Source: Pacificitalea sp040119125 (lineage in GTDB: Bacteria; Pseudomonadota; Alphaproteobacteria; Rhodobacterales; Rhodobacteraceae). From it: 64,000 nucleotides of DNA. Positions 32,011-41,008 of this stretch are shown here, piece after piece (position 1 is the first letter of the stretch; each line of letters begins with the position of its first letter). The stretch is taken from NCBI GenBank assembly GCA_040119125.1, contig JBEDTR010000005.1, forward strand, positions 281,715 through 345,714. Reading direction: 5' to 3'. Both the position numbers and the translations under genes were made by a program. The notes under the pieces are model-generated. The model did not search any database. It was not told the DNA's origin and saw only the letters and a list, made by a program, of their open reading frames with translations.

Positions 32011-33272
32011 CAGGCGGCAAGCCTGTCCTGCATCCCTGCCAGATCGGGCGCGTCGCCTGCGGGGCCGTAAAGCGCCAACGCGGGCCGTCCCTGCGCCACC
32101 AGCCGTTCTGCAAACGTCATGACATCCTGCCGGGTCACGGCTTCGATCTGTTCCAGCGAATGTGCCATGTCGGGCACTTTGCCAAACACGGAAATGTAGC
32201 GCGCCATGCGTTCGGCGCGGGCCGACGGGCTTTCCAGCCCCATCAGCAGACCGGCCTTCATCTGAGCGCGCGCACGGGCGAGTTCTTCCTCGCCCAGATC
32301 CGCGGTGACCCGGCGCAATTCATCCAGCGTCAAGTCCACCAGCCCGCCGATATCGGCAGCGGAGGTGCCCGCATAGATCGTCATCATGCCGGTATCGGTG
32401 TAGGATCCGGCCTGCGCAAAGATCGAGTAGCACAGCCCGCGTTTCTCTCGCGCTTCCTGAAACAGGCGCGACGACATGCCCCCGCCCATCAGCCCGGCAT
32501 AGATTTGCGCGGTGCGGAATCCCGGATCGCTATAGCCCGGCCCCTCGAAGGCGAGGGTGAAATGCACCTGTTCCAGCTGTTTGACTTCGCGCCGCTCCCC
32601 GCCCGCGAATTGGGCGGCTTCGGTCGCAAGGCCGGGATGCGCGGGCAGATGCCCGAACAGATCCTCGGCCAATCGCAGGATAGCGTCGTGATCGACGGCA
32701 CCGGCGGCAGACAGCACCATTTTACCCGGCGCGTAACGCTCCGCCACGAAGCCCGACAGATCCTCACGCGAGAACGACTTGATCCGCTCGGCAGGGCCCA
32801 AAATCGTGCGGCCAAAGGCCTGATCGGGATAGGCGACTTCCTGCAACCAGTCGAAGATGATGTCGTCGGGCGTGTCGATGGACTGGCCGATTTCCGACAG
32901 GATCACACCGCGCTCGACCTCGATCTCGCGCGCGTCAAAGACCGGGTTCAGCACGATATCCGCGATCACATCCAGCGCCAGCGGCACATCGGCCTCCAGC
33001 ACGCGGGCGTAATAGGCCGTCTGCTCGCGCGAGGTATAGGCGTTGATATAGCCGCCCACATTCTCGATTTCCTCGGCGATCTGGAGCGGGCTGCGTCGGG
33101 CCGTGCCCTTGAAGGCCATATGCTCCAGAAAATGGGCGATGCCGTTCTGCTCGGCCCGTTCATGACGGCCGCCTGCGGAAACCCATACGCCGATTGTGGC
33201 AGAGCCCATGGAGGGCATGTGTTCGGTCACCACGGTCAAGCCGTTGGCGAGTGTGTCCTGTCGAATGGTCAC
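32010..33272 (-). CDS. M16-family zinc peptidase (processing-peptidase-like)
   Basis: The product is 420 aa. The inverted zinc motif HFLEH is at residues 47-51, and a downstream Glu around 127 in ERGVILSEI completes the site, so it should be active. GGGMSSRLFQEAREKRGLCYSI is the family C-domain signature. It resembles the beta subunit of mitochondrial processing peptidase. The start is GTG, directly after the thrC stop TAA with no gap, so translation is coupled. The substrate is unknown. Confidence 0.93.
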   Translation of the reverse strand: MTIRQDTLANGLTVVTEHMPSMGSATIGVWVSAGGRHERAEQNGIAHFLEHMAFKGTARRSPLQIAEEIENVGGYINAYTSREQTAYYARVLEADVPLALDVIADIVLNPVFDAREIEVERGVILSEIGQSIDTPDDIIFDWLQEVAYPDQAFGRTILGPAERIKSFSREDLSGFVAERYAPGKMVLSAAGAVDHDAILRLAEDLFGHLPAHPGLATEAAQFAGGERREVKQLEQVHFTLAFEGPGYSDPGFRTAQIYAGLMGGGMSSRLFQEAREKRGLCYSIFAQAGSYTDTGMMTIYAGTSAADIGGLVDLTLDELRRVTADLGEEELARARAQMKAGLLMGLESPSARAERMARYISVFGKVPDMAHSLEQIEAVTRQDVMTFAERLVAQGRPALALYGPAGDAPDLAGMQDRLAA

Positions 33273-34658
33273 TTAGGCGCGCCGCTCCCTGATCAGATCC
33301 TCGATGGCGCCCAGATCATTGGCGATCCGCGTCACCCGTTCGTCCCGCTCATAAAGATCCGCCATCCGATTTGGAAGGGGTGGGCGGATCCCGGTCGCGG
33401 CCTCGACCGCATCGGGGAATTTGGCCGGATGGGCGGTGGCGAGCGTCACCATCGGCGTGGTGCCAAGATGCTCTTCGGCGACCCGCACGCCCACGGCGCT
33501 GTGCGGACACAGGATTTCGCCAGTCTCGGCACGCAGGCGGGTGATCGTGGAGGAGGTTTCCTCCTCCGACACGCGGCCAGAGGCAAAGGTTTCGCGCAGG
33601 CTTTCCAGCGCGCCTTGCGAAATGGTGAAACCGCCATCGGTTTTCAGCTCATCCATCAGCGCCGCGACCGCAGCGCCATCGCCGTCATAGGCATAAAACA
33701 GCGCCCGCTCGAAGTTGGAGCTGACCTGAATATCCATCGACGGGCTGATCGACGGGCTGACGCCATCGGTTTCATAGGCGCCCGTCGTGATGGCCCGGTG
33801 CAGGATGTCGTTTTGGTTCGTGGCGATCACCAGCTGCTCGATGGGCAGGCCCATGCGGCGGGCGATATAGCCTGCGAAAATATCCCCGAAATTGCCGGTG
33901 GGCACGGTGAAGCTGACCTTGCGGCCCGGAGCCCCCAGCGCCACGGCAGCGGTGAAGTAATATACGACCTGCGCCAGAACCCGCGCCCAGTTGATCGAAT
34001 TCACCCCGGCCAGACCGACGCTGTCGCGGAAGTCGAAATCGTTGAACATATCCTTCACTGCCGCCTGACAGTCATCGAAATGACCATCCACCGCCAGCGC
34101 ATGCACGTTCGTTTCCGACGGCGTGGTCATCTGCCGGCGCTGCACTTCGGACACGCGGCCATGCGGATAGAGGATGAACACATCCACCGCATCCAGCCCG
34201 CGAAACGCCTCGATCGCGGCCGAGCCGGTATCGCCCGAGGTCGCACCCACAATCGTCACCCGATCACCGCGCCGCTCCAGCGCTGCCTCGAACAGCTGAC
34301 CGATCAGCTGCATGGCGAAATCCTTGAACGCCAGCGTCGGGCCGTGGAACAACTCCAGCAGGAAATGATTAGGCGCAAGCTGCTTGAGCGGGGCGCGGGC
34401 GACATGGCCGAAATCGGCATAGGCCCGGGCGATGATGCCGCGAAACTCCTCCTCGGAGAAGCTCTCGCCGACATAGGGCCACATCACGCGAAAGGCGACT
34501 TCCTCATAGGGCAGCCCAACGAGCGCGGCGATGTCATCCTCGGTCATGGTCGGGATGGTTTCGGGCAGATAGAGCCCGCCGTCACGGGCAAGCCCGGTCA
34601 GCATCGCTTCTTCGAAGGACAGCACCGGGGCTTTGCCGCGGGTCGAGATATAGCGCAT
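33273..34658 (-). CDS. thrC: Threonine synthase
   Basis: The product is 461 aa, the long subfamily of threonine synthase. It converts O-phosphohomoserine to threonine with PLP. MRYISTRGKAPVLSFEEAML begins the protein, FHGPTLAFKDFAMQLIGQ carries the PLP Lys, and VGATSGDTGSAAIEAFRG is the phosphate-binding region. The ATG at 34658 matches the family N-terminus; a GTG five codons upstream is possible. It lies between SURF1 (11 bp upstream) and the M16 gene. Confidence 0.95.
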   Translation of the reverse strand: MRYISTRGKAPVLSFEEAMLTGLARDGGLYLPETIPTMTEDDIAALVGLPYEEVAFRVMWPYVGESFSEEEFRGIIARAYADFGHVARAPLKQLAPNHFLLELFHGPTLAFKDFAMQLIGQLFEAALERRGDRVTIVGATSGDTGSAAIEAFRGLDAVDVFILYPHGRVSEVQRRQMTTPSETNVHALAVDGHFDDCQAAVKDMFNDFDFRDSVGLAGVNSINWARVLAQVVYYFTAAVALGAPGRKVSFTVPTGNFGDIFAGYIARRMGLPIEQLVIATNQNDILHRAITTGAYETDGVSPSISPSMDIQVSSNFERALFYAYDGDGAAVAALMDELKTDGGFTISQGALESLRETFASGRVSEEETSSTITRLRAETGEILCPHSAVGVRVAEEHLGTTPMVTLATAHPAKFPDAVEAATGIRPPLPNRMADLYERDERVTRIANDLGAIEDLIRERRA

Positions 34659-34669
34659 GGGTCGGTCTT

Positions 34670-35428
34670 TCACTCAGCGTCGGAAGGCACGGGGGCGGCA
34701 GCATCAGGATCGGTGTCGCGCCTCGTGGGGAACTGCTTGCGCCGCCTGATACTCCACAGGAAGTAGACTGTCATCCCCGCCCAGACCAGCGCCAGCCCAA
34801 ACCATTGCACGGCGTAGCCCAGATGATCGTTCGGGATACCCAGCGTGCTGACCGGCAGCGGCGTGACTGTCGTGCTTTCGGGGGTGGCATGGCGCAGCAC
34901 CAATAGCGTCGGTTCAGTGCCGTAGACGTCGGACAGGGTGGGCACGTCACGCGCGAACCACAACCCGCTCTCATCCCGCTCGGGCGTGTATTTGTTCAAC
35001 TCATCCGGCCAATGCAGGTTGCCGGTGAAGGTGCCGCTGATCTCGCCTTCCTCAGGCAGCGGATCGCCAAAGCGCCGAACGCCCCGGTCGATCAGGATAC
35101 GCCGCCCGTCATCGGTGGTCAGCACGCCCAGCACCCGGTGCACCGCACCCACCTCCTTGACCGACGCAAGGATTAGAATCGGCTCCGCGCCGATGGTGCC
35201 GGTCACCTGCACCGGCAGGTAGCGGTCGGCTTCGGGGTCGAATGTTTTGGGCAGCGGGCGAGGATCGGCGGCGATGCGGCTTTCGATCTCCGACAGGATC
35301 GCCTCTTTCCACGCAAGCCGCTGCAACTGCCATGTGCCGAGCGAGGCAAGAAACGCCGCGCCGAGCACCCCCACGACCAGCGCGATCACGATGGATAGCA
35401 ACGGCGAGCGGCGGGTGGTTCGGGTCAT
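34670..35428 (-). CDS. SURF1-family cytochrome oxidase assembly protein
   Basis: The product is 252 aa with the SURF1 topology: one transmembrane helix near each end (LLSIVIALVVGVLGAAFLAS and QWFGLALVWAGMTVYFLW) flanking a periplasmic domain. LGTWQLQRLAWK and the C-terminal NDHLGYAVQWFGLA are signatures. SURF1 helps heme a insertion into cytochrome oxidase subunit I, which fits its place 126 bp after ctaE. A strong terminator lies between, so it may have its own promoter. Confidence 0.92.
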   Translation of the reverse strand: MTRTTRRSPLLSIVIALVVGVLGAAFLASLGTWQLQRLAWKEAILSEIESRIAADPRPLPKTFDPEADRYLPVQVTGTIGAEPILILASVKEVGAVHRVLGVLTTDDGRRILIDRGVRRFGDPLPEEGEISGTFTGNLHWPDELNKYTPERDESGLWFARDVPTLSDVYGTEPTLLVLRHATPESTTVTPLPVSTLGIPNDHLGYAVQWFGLALVWAGMTVYFLWSIRRRKQFPTRRDTDPDAAAPVPSDAE

Positions 35429-35497
35429 TGGAAATCTCTCACGAGGGGGCCGGTCAGCATCTGGCAGGCGCTTGAACGCCCGCCTGCGCCTGTCTGA

Positions 35498-35533
35498 AAA
35501 CGCCGAAGGCGCGGGATCGCCCCCGCGCCTTCG
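35498..35533 (-). terminator. Intrinsic terminator after ctaE
   Basis: A 12-bp perfect stem, CGAAGGCGCGGG with CCCGCGCCTTCG, loop of six, followed on the minus strand by GCGTTTTC. It lies 22 bp past the ctaE stop and separates the cta cluster from SURF1. Confidence 0.85.
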
Positions 35534-35554
35534 TTTGTCTGTCGCCGGGGTGGG

Positions 35555-36346
35555 TCAGCCGCCCCAGACGTAAATCGCAGCAAAGAGGAACAGCCACACC
35601 ACGTCGACGAAGTGCCAATACCAGGCAGCCGCCTCGAACCCGATGTGTTTTTCGGGGGTGAAGTCGCCGCGCAGCGCCCGCAGCCAGCAGATAAACAGGA
35701 AGATCGTGCCGATCACCACATGCGCGCCGTGAAAGCCCGTCGCCATAAAGAAGTTGGCGCCATAAATATTGCCGGAGAAGCCAAAGGCCGCATGGCTGTA
35801 TTCATAGATCTGGAAGAAGGTGAAGATCACACCCAGCACGACCGACAGGATCAGGCCGTTTTTCAGGTCTTTGCGGTTGTTTTCATGCACAAGCGCATGG
35901 TGCGCCCAAGTCACGGCACAGCCCGAGCACAGCAGGATCAGCGTGTTGATCAGCGGCAGGTGCCAAGGATCGAAGGTTTCGATCGAGGGCGGCGGCCACA
36001 TGCCTTCCGAGAAGGTCTGCATCGGGTAGAGCGCGTGCTTGAAGAAGCTCCAGAACCACGCGGCAAAGAACATGACTTCGGACATGATGAACATGATGAA
36101 GCCATAGCGCAGGCCGATCCGCACCACGGGGGTGTGATCGCCAGCGGCGCTTTCTTCGACCACGTCGGACCACCACGCGAACATCACGTAGAGAACCAGC
36201 GCAAGGCCGATCAGGAACATCCAGGGCCCATTGGCCTGGAACCACATCACGGCTCCGAAGAGCATGACAAACGCCCCGACCGAGGCCAGCAATGGCCAGA
36301 TCGACGGATTGATGATGTGGTAGTCGTGGTTTTTCTCGTGCGCCAT
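35555..36346 (-). CDS. ctaE: Cytochrome c oxidase subunit III
   Basis: The product is 263 aa with seven expected transmembrane helices. HDYHIINPSIWPLLASVGAF, MFFAAWFWSFFKHALYP, CSGCAVTWAHHALV and WYWHFVDVVWLFLFAAIYVW are conserved in aa3-type subunit III. It supports long-term stability of the proton-pumping oxidase. It is the last gene of the ctaC-ctaB-ctaG-ctaE unit; subunit I (ctaD) is not in the window. Confidence 0.95.
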   Translation of the reverse strand: MAHEKNHDYHIINPSIWPLLASVGAFVMLFGAVMWFQANGPWMFLIGLALVLYVMFAWWSDVVEESAAGDHTPVVRIGLRYGFIMFIMSEVMFFAAWFWSFFKHALYPMQTFSEGMWPPPSIETFDPWHLPLINTLILLCSGCAVTWAHHALVHENNRKDLKNGLILSVVLGVIFTFFQIYEYSHAAFGFSGNIYGANFFMATGFHGAHVVIGTIFLFICWLRALRGDFTPEKHIGFEAAAWYWHFVDVVWLFLFAAIYVWGG

Positions 36347-36371
36347 CGGACGTCCCTCGGCTCCGCTTCTT

Positions 36372-36986
36372 TTAATTCACATCGGTTTCCGCTTGCGCGG
36401 AAGGGGTCTGATCGAGAGCCGCTTGTTCCTGCACGCCGCTTTGCGGCGCGGCGTCGGATTCGGACGGCTCGGTCTCGTAGAACGTATAGGACAGGGTGAT
36501 TGCCTTTGTATACTTGGCATCCCGGTCATCGACGATTTCAGGGTCGACATAGTATGTCACGGGCATCTGCACCCGCTCCCCCGGCTGCAACGTCTGCTCG
36601 GTAAAGCAGAAGCAGTCGATCTTGGTAAAGAACCCGCCGGCAATATAGGGTGCGACATTATAGGTCGCGCTGCCGGTGATCGCCCGGTCGGTCGGATTAT
36701 AGGCCTCATAGAAGGCAAGGCCCGTCTCCCCGATGCGGATGCGCATCTCGCGCTGCACCGGCTTGAACTCCCACGGCATCTCCCGGTCGGTATTGGCATC
36801 AAACCGCACCAGCATTTCACGGTCGAGCACGCGGTCCGCGCCCTTAGTTGAAACAGCGGTGGTGCCGCCGAACCCGGTCACCTGACAGAACCAGCTGTAA
36901 AACGGCACTGCCGCCCATGCGAAGCCCGCCATCATCACAACCACGCCGACAAGGCCCAGTGCGGTTTTCTGCGGTGTCAGTTTCAT
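36372..36986 (-). CDS. ctaG: Cytochrome c oxidase assembly protein CtaG (Cox11)
   Basis: The product is 204 aa. One N-terminal transmembrane helix (LGLVGVVVMMAGFAWAAVPF) anchors a periplasmic domain that delivers copper to the CuB site of subunit I. The copper-binding motif CFCFTEQTL is present. A C-terminal tail of about 35 residues is acidic and low-complexity, longer than usual. It overlaps the small upstream gene by ATGA. Confidence 0.94.
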   Translation of the reverse strand: MKLTPQKTALGLVGVVVMMAGFAWAAVPFYSWFCQVTGFGGTTAVSTKGADRVLDREMLVRFDANTDREMPWEFKPVQREMRIRIGETGLAFYEAYNPTDRAITGSATYNVAPYIAGGFFTKIDCFCFTEQTLQPGERVQMPVTYYVDPEIVDDRDAKYTKAITLSYTFYETEPSESDAAPQSGVQEQAALDQTPSAQAETDVN

Positions 36987-37180
36987 TGATCAGTCTCCGG
37001 TGCGGGGGCGGGTGCGGCGCCGCTTTGCTCCAGTTGGGTCCGGGGCGGCTCGAAATCGCCGCGCGTGACCTTGACCACCGTCAGGCCGAACACGATGGCG
37101 ATAAATCCCGCCAGCAGGACACCGACACCGATGTTCCGCCCGCGCCGCCGTTTGTGCAGTTCATGTTCAGCCTGAATCAT
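36983..37180 (-). CDS. Small membrane protein between ctaB and ctaG (CoxF-like)
   Basis: The product is 65 aa: a charged N-terminus (MIQAEHELHKRRRGRN), one transmembrane helix (IGVGVLLAGFIAIVFGLTVV) and a Pro/Ala-rich tail. It overlaps ctaB and ctaG at both ends by ATGA, so it is translationally coupled to oxidase assembly genes. Similar small ORFs occur at this position in Rhodobacterales and are called CoxF. Its role is unproven. Confidence 0.8.
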   Translation of the reverse strand: MIQAEHELHKRRRGRNIGVGVLLAGFIAIVFGLTVVKVTRGDFEPPRTQLEQSGAAPAPAPETDQ

Positions 37181-38127
37181 GCCCAGCCTCCCCACAGCCC
37201 CAGCCCGCGCAGGGTGGCATCACCCAGAAGCGCGCCGAAATGCAGAAACAGGTAGATCAGCGACAGGCGGAAGAATTTCCGTTCCACCGCGTAGCCATCG
37301 GCCTCGGCGGCGGCTGTATCACGATTGCGGATGCGCCACGCTCCCAACAGGAACAGCCCGTTCAGCACCAGCGCGGCCAGCAGATAGATCGGCCCGCCAA
37401 TCGCGGTGAAGCCAAGCCCGATCGCCAGCACCGACAGGATCACGGTATAGATGAAGATCTGCCGCCGGGTCGCGTCATGGCCGTGGGTCACGGTCAGCAT
37501 CGGCACACCCGCATCGGCGTAATCGCTTTTCATGAACAGCGCCAGCGCCCAGAAATGCGGCGGGGTCCACAGGAAGATCAGCGCAAACATCAGCACCGAT
37601 TCGACACTGACACCGCCGGTGGCGACGGCCCAGCCGACCATCGGAGGAAACGCGCCAGCGGCCCCGCCGATGACGATATTCTGCGGGGTCGAGCGTTTCA
37701 GCCACATCGTATAGATGACGGCATAGAAGAAGATGGTGAAGGCCAGCAGCGCGGCGGCGAACAGGTTGGCCGCCAGCGCCAGCATGATGACCGACAGCAC
37801 GGAAATGGTGATACCGAGGCCCAGAGCCTCCCCCGGCGCGACCTTGCCTGAGGGCACGGGCCGCGAGGCGGTGCGGCGCATGATCTGGTCGATATCCGCG
37901 TCCCACCACATGTTCAGCGCACCCGAGGCCCCTGCCCCCAGCGCAATGAACAGGATCGAGGCAAACCCCACCATCGGATGCACCTGCACCGGCGCGACCA
38001 GCAGGCCGACCAATGCGGTAAAGACGACCAGCGACATTACCCGCGGCTTGAACAGGCGCACATAGTCGCCAAAGCCGGGCTCGGCAGGGTCCTGGATCAT
38101 CGTGTGGTCAAGTCCGGTATCGCTCAT
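37177..38127 (-). CDS. ctaB: Protoheme IX farnesyltransferase
   Basis: The product is 316 aa, a UbiA-type prenyltransferase with about eight to nine transmembrane helices. It farnesylates protoheme to heme O, the precursor of heme A. The Asp-rich motif NMWWDADIDQIMRRTASRP and the second motif KSDYADAGVPMLTVTHG are intact. The ATG at 38127 is chosen because MSDTGLDH begins the conserved part. It is coupled by ATGA to the small gene downstream. Confidence 0.94.
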   Translation of the reverse strand: MSDTGLDHTMIQDPAEPGFGDYVRLFKPRVMSLVVFTALVGLLVAPVQVHPMVGFASILFIALGAGASGALNMWWDADIDQIMRRTASRPVPSGKVAPGEALGLGITISVLSVIMLALAANLFAAALLAFTIFFYAVIYTMWLKRSTPQNIVIGGAAGAFPPMVGWAVATGGVSVESVLMFALIFLWTPPHFWALALFMKSDYADAGVPMLTVTHGHDATRRQIFIYTVILSVLAIGLGFTAIGGPIYLLAALVLNGLFLLGAWRIRNRDTAAAEADGYAVERKFFRLSLIYLFLHFGALLGDATLRGLGLWGGWA

Positions 38128-38309
38128 GTCAGCTCCGGTTCCCTTGCTGCGGTGGCACCCCGGACGCGGGCCGCGTTTGCGGCACCGGCCATCGGGACGC
38201 ACGGCCCGGCTGGGTGGCGTCGAGGAGGCCGCGATGCCTAAGGCACATCGCGGCTTCCGTTATCTCGCATGTAGCGGCAGGCGCCCGAGGGCCGCGCGCC
38301 GATACGGGA

Positions 38310-39233
38310 TCACTCCGCGATGCGGGCGACCGGCCTTTGACGCGGCGTGCCGCCATAGGTTTCGATCGCACCGTCGAGCCATGCTTCATATTCGGCCTGC
38401 GGCACGGCTTTGACCGTGATCGGCATATAGGCGTGAGCGATGCCACAGAGCTCGGAACACTGACCGAAATAAATGCCCGGCTCGTCGACTTCGAACCACA
38501 GTTCGGCCACGCGGCCCGGAACGCCATCCTGTTTCACACCGAAGGCCGGCACGGTCCAGGAATGGATCACGTCGGCACCGGTGACCTGCACAACAATGGT
38601 CTGACCGACGGGCACGACCATCGCGGTGTCGGTGGCCAGCAGGAATTCGTCACGGGAATAGCCCGCGTCCTGCAATTGCGCCTCGACTTCGGCGGTCAGG
38701 GTGTTGTCGCCGCCGGTCGCGGGGGACCCGATCATGTAGCTGTCAAAGGCCATGTCGTATTCGGGATATTCATACCCCCAATACCACTGATAGCCCGTCG
38801 CCTTCACAACCACGTCGCCTTCGGGGATTTCCTGCTGGTTGAACAGCACCGGCAGCGAAAACGCCCCGATGAAGATCAAGATCAGGATCGGCACCACCGT
38901 CCACGCAATTTCCAGCGGGGAATTATGGGTGAATTTTGCCGGGGTCGGGTTCGACCGGCTGTTGTAGCGCAGGATGACATAGCCCAGCAGGCCGACCACG
39001 AACACGGTGATGACCGCGATGATGATCAGAACCATCCCGTCGAGCCAATGCACATCCGACGCGATGCTTGTCGCCGCCGGCTGAAAGCCGATGCCGTTGG
39101 GCTTCGGGCGGCCGATGATCTCCAGATCACCGATCACATTCGTATCCTGCGCATAGGCCGCGCCGGCAAAGAGGCCGCCGGTGAGGGCGAAGGTTGCGGC
39201 CCGCAGGCCGGTACGCAGCTTGGTCAAAACCAT
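38310..39233 (-). CDS. ctaC: Cytochrome c oxidase subunit II
   Basis: The product is 307 aa. A signal peptide ends at AYA about residue 28. Two transmembrane helices (LDGMVLIIIAVITVFVVGLL; IAWTVVPILILIFIGAFSLP) precede a cupredoxin domain with the CuA site GQCSELCGIAHAYM and the aromatic relay YQWYWGYEY. It accepts electrons from cytochrome c. No C-terminal heme c domain is present. It is the first gene of the cta cluster; 182 bp of non-coding sequence separates it from ctaB. Confidence 0.95.
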   Translation of the reverse strand: MVLTKLRTGLRAATFALTGGLFAGAAYAQDTNVIGDLEIIGRPKPNGIGFQPAATSIASDVHWLDGMVLIIIAVITVFVVGLLGYVILRYNSRSNPTPAKFTHNSPLEIAWTVVPILILIFIGAFSLPVLFNQQEIPEGDVVVKATGYQWYWGYEYPEYDMAFDSYMIGSPATGGDNTLTAEVEAQLQDAGYSRDEFLLATDTAMVVPVGQTIVVQVTGADVIHSWTVPAFGVKQDGVPGRVAELWFEVDEPGIYFGQCSELCGIAHAYMPITVKAVPQAEYEAWLDGAIETYGGTPRQRPVARIAE

Positions 39234-39468
39234 CTTCTATCCTGTTCGCGATGCAGCAGCGGGGCTGCGGGGCGCAAGGCCCCCGTTGAGGACCCGATCG
39301 GAGCGGATACACCCGCCCCGGCCCGTGACCCGTTGTGTCCTGCGCGCTTAAAACCATATTAGACCCCACCGGACAAGCGCATCTCTTGCGTCATTCAGCC
39401 GCGAGAGGCTCGTCTGCGTCCGGTGGCAACATGCGGGATACCACCCCGCCCACGCTTCAGGAGGTTCC

Positions 39469-40890
39469 ATGAGCACAGCGTTTCGCCCTTTCGAGACCCG
39501 GATCGACGAGGCCACCGCGCTCGCCCGGCTGCGCGCGGCGACCGATGGGGCGGAGGATGGCGAATTGTTTCTGGAGCGCCGCCGCTCCGAGGTTTTGGTG
39601 TTTGATGACGGCCGCATCCGCACTGCCAGCTATGACGCGTCGGAGGGATTCGGCCTGCGCGCAGTGAAAGGCGAAACCGCCGGTTACGCCCATTCCACCG
39701 AAATCAGCGAAGCCGCGATTGCCCGCGCCGCCGAAACCGCGCGGCTGGCTGTCGGCGATGGCGGCGGCGTTTTGGCCGAAGGGCCCGCGCCCACCAATCG
39801 CAAGCTCTACGGCGACGAAGACCCCATCGCAGGCGCGGCATTCCCGGTAAAAGTCGACACGCTGCGCGAAATTGATGCCTTTGCTCGCGGGCTCGACTCG
39901 CGTGTGGTGCAAGTATCGGCCACGCTGGCCGCCTCGCTGCAAGAAGTCGAAATCCTGCGTCCCGACGGGCTGCGCGTGTCCGATGTGCGCCCCATGGCGC
40001 GGCTCAATGTGTCGGTTATCGTCGAACAGGATGGCCGCCGCGAACAGGGCGGCATGGGCGGCGGCGGGCGCTACGGGCTGTCCGGGCTCATTGATCCAGC
40101 CCATTGGCAGGGCGTCACCCGCGAGGCGCTGCGCATCGCGCTGGTGAACCTCGACGCGGAACCGGCCCCCGCCGGCGTGATGGATGTCGTGCTTGGCCCC
40201 GGCTGGCCCGGTATCTTGCTGCACGAAGCCGTGGGTCACGGGCTGGAGGGCGATTTCAACCGCAAGAAATCCTCGGCCTTTGCCGGGCTGATGGGCCAGC
40301 AGGTCGCCGCGAAAGGCGTCACCGTGCTGGATGACGGCACCCTGCCCGACCGGCGCGGCTCGATCACTGTCGATGACGAAGGCACGCCATCTGCGCGCAA
40401 TGTTCTGATCGAGGATGGCCGTCTGGTCGGCTATATGCAGGACCGGCAGAACGCCCGGCTGATGGGAGTCGCGCCGACCGGCAATGGTCGCCGCGAAAGC
40501 TACGCCCATATCCCGATGCCGCGCATGACCAACACCTATATGCTGGGCGGCGACAGCGATCCGGCGGATATCCTCGCCGGACTGAAGGACGGCATCTATG
40601 CCGTCGGCTTTGGCGGCGGGCAGGTCGATATCACCAGCGGTAAATTCGTCTTCTCCTGCACCGAGGCCTACCGGGTAAAGGATGGTAAGGTCGGCGCGCC
40701 GGTGAAAGGCGCCACGCTGATCGGTGACGGCGCCACCGCGCTGCAACAAATCCGCGCGATCGGCAACGACATGGCGCTTGATCCCGGCATCGGGAATTGC
40801 GGCAAAGCCGGGCAATGGGTGCCCGTGGGCGTCGGCCAGCCGTCGTTGATGATCGGCGGCCTGACCGTGGGGGGCGCCCAGACCGGGTGA
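39469..40890 (+). CDS. tldD: Metalloprotease TldD
   Basis: The product is 473 aa, normal for TldD. The zinc motif HEAVGHGLEGDF lies near residue 255. GFGLRAVKGETAGYAHST and GNDMALDPGIGNCGKAGQW are family signatures. TldD with TldE degrades or matures small peptides and antitoxins. TldE is not in the window. AGGAGG precedes the ATG. It is divergent from ctaC, and the 235-bp gap holds both promoters. Confidence 0.95.
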   Translation: MSTAFRPFETRIDEATALARLRAATDGAEDGELFLERRRSEVLVFDDGRIRTASYDASEGFGLRAVKGETAGYAHSTEISEAAIARAAETARLAVGDGGGVLAEGPAPTNRKLYGDEDPIAGAAFPVKVDTLREIDAFARGLDSRVVQVSATLAASLQEVEILRPDGLRVSDVRPMARLNVSVIVEQDGRREQGGMGGGGRYGLSGLIDPAHWQGVTREALRIALVNLDAEPAPAGVMDVVLGPGWPGILLHEAVGHGLEGDFNRKKSSAFAGLMGQQVAAKGVTVLDDGTLPDRRGSITVDDEGTPSARNVLIEDGRLVGYMQDRQNARLMGVAPTGNGRRESYAHIPMPRMTNTYMLGGDSDPADILAGLKDGIYAVGFGGGQVDITSGKFVFSCTEAYRVKDGKVGAPVKGATLIGDGATALQQIRAIGNDMALDPGIGNCGKAGQWVPVGVGQPSLMIGGLTVGGAQTG

Positions 40891-40923
40891 ACCACCGCAC
40901 CGGTGGAAAGCTTAAGACTGCAA

Positions 40924-40953
40924 AAGGCGCGATCCTCAGGGCTCGCGCTTTTT
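40924..40953 (+). terminator. Intrinsic terminator of tldD
   Basis: GCGCGA and TCGCGC form a 6-bp GC-rich stem with a 10-nt loop, followed by five T residues, 36 bp after the tldD stop. Confidence 0.7.
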
Positions 40954-41008
40954 CAATTCAAAGGGCCGAAATTTTTACCTGTCGTTAACTGATTCAGCGG
41001 TAGCTCTG

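Noticed and set aside
31875..34766. Very long plus-strand open frame
   Set aside because: It is the antisense of the M16 peptidase and thrC genes, with His/Arg/Gly-rich composition and no ribosome-binding site; high GC keeps stops rare on this strand.
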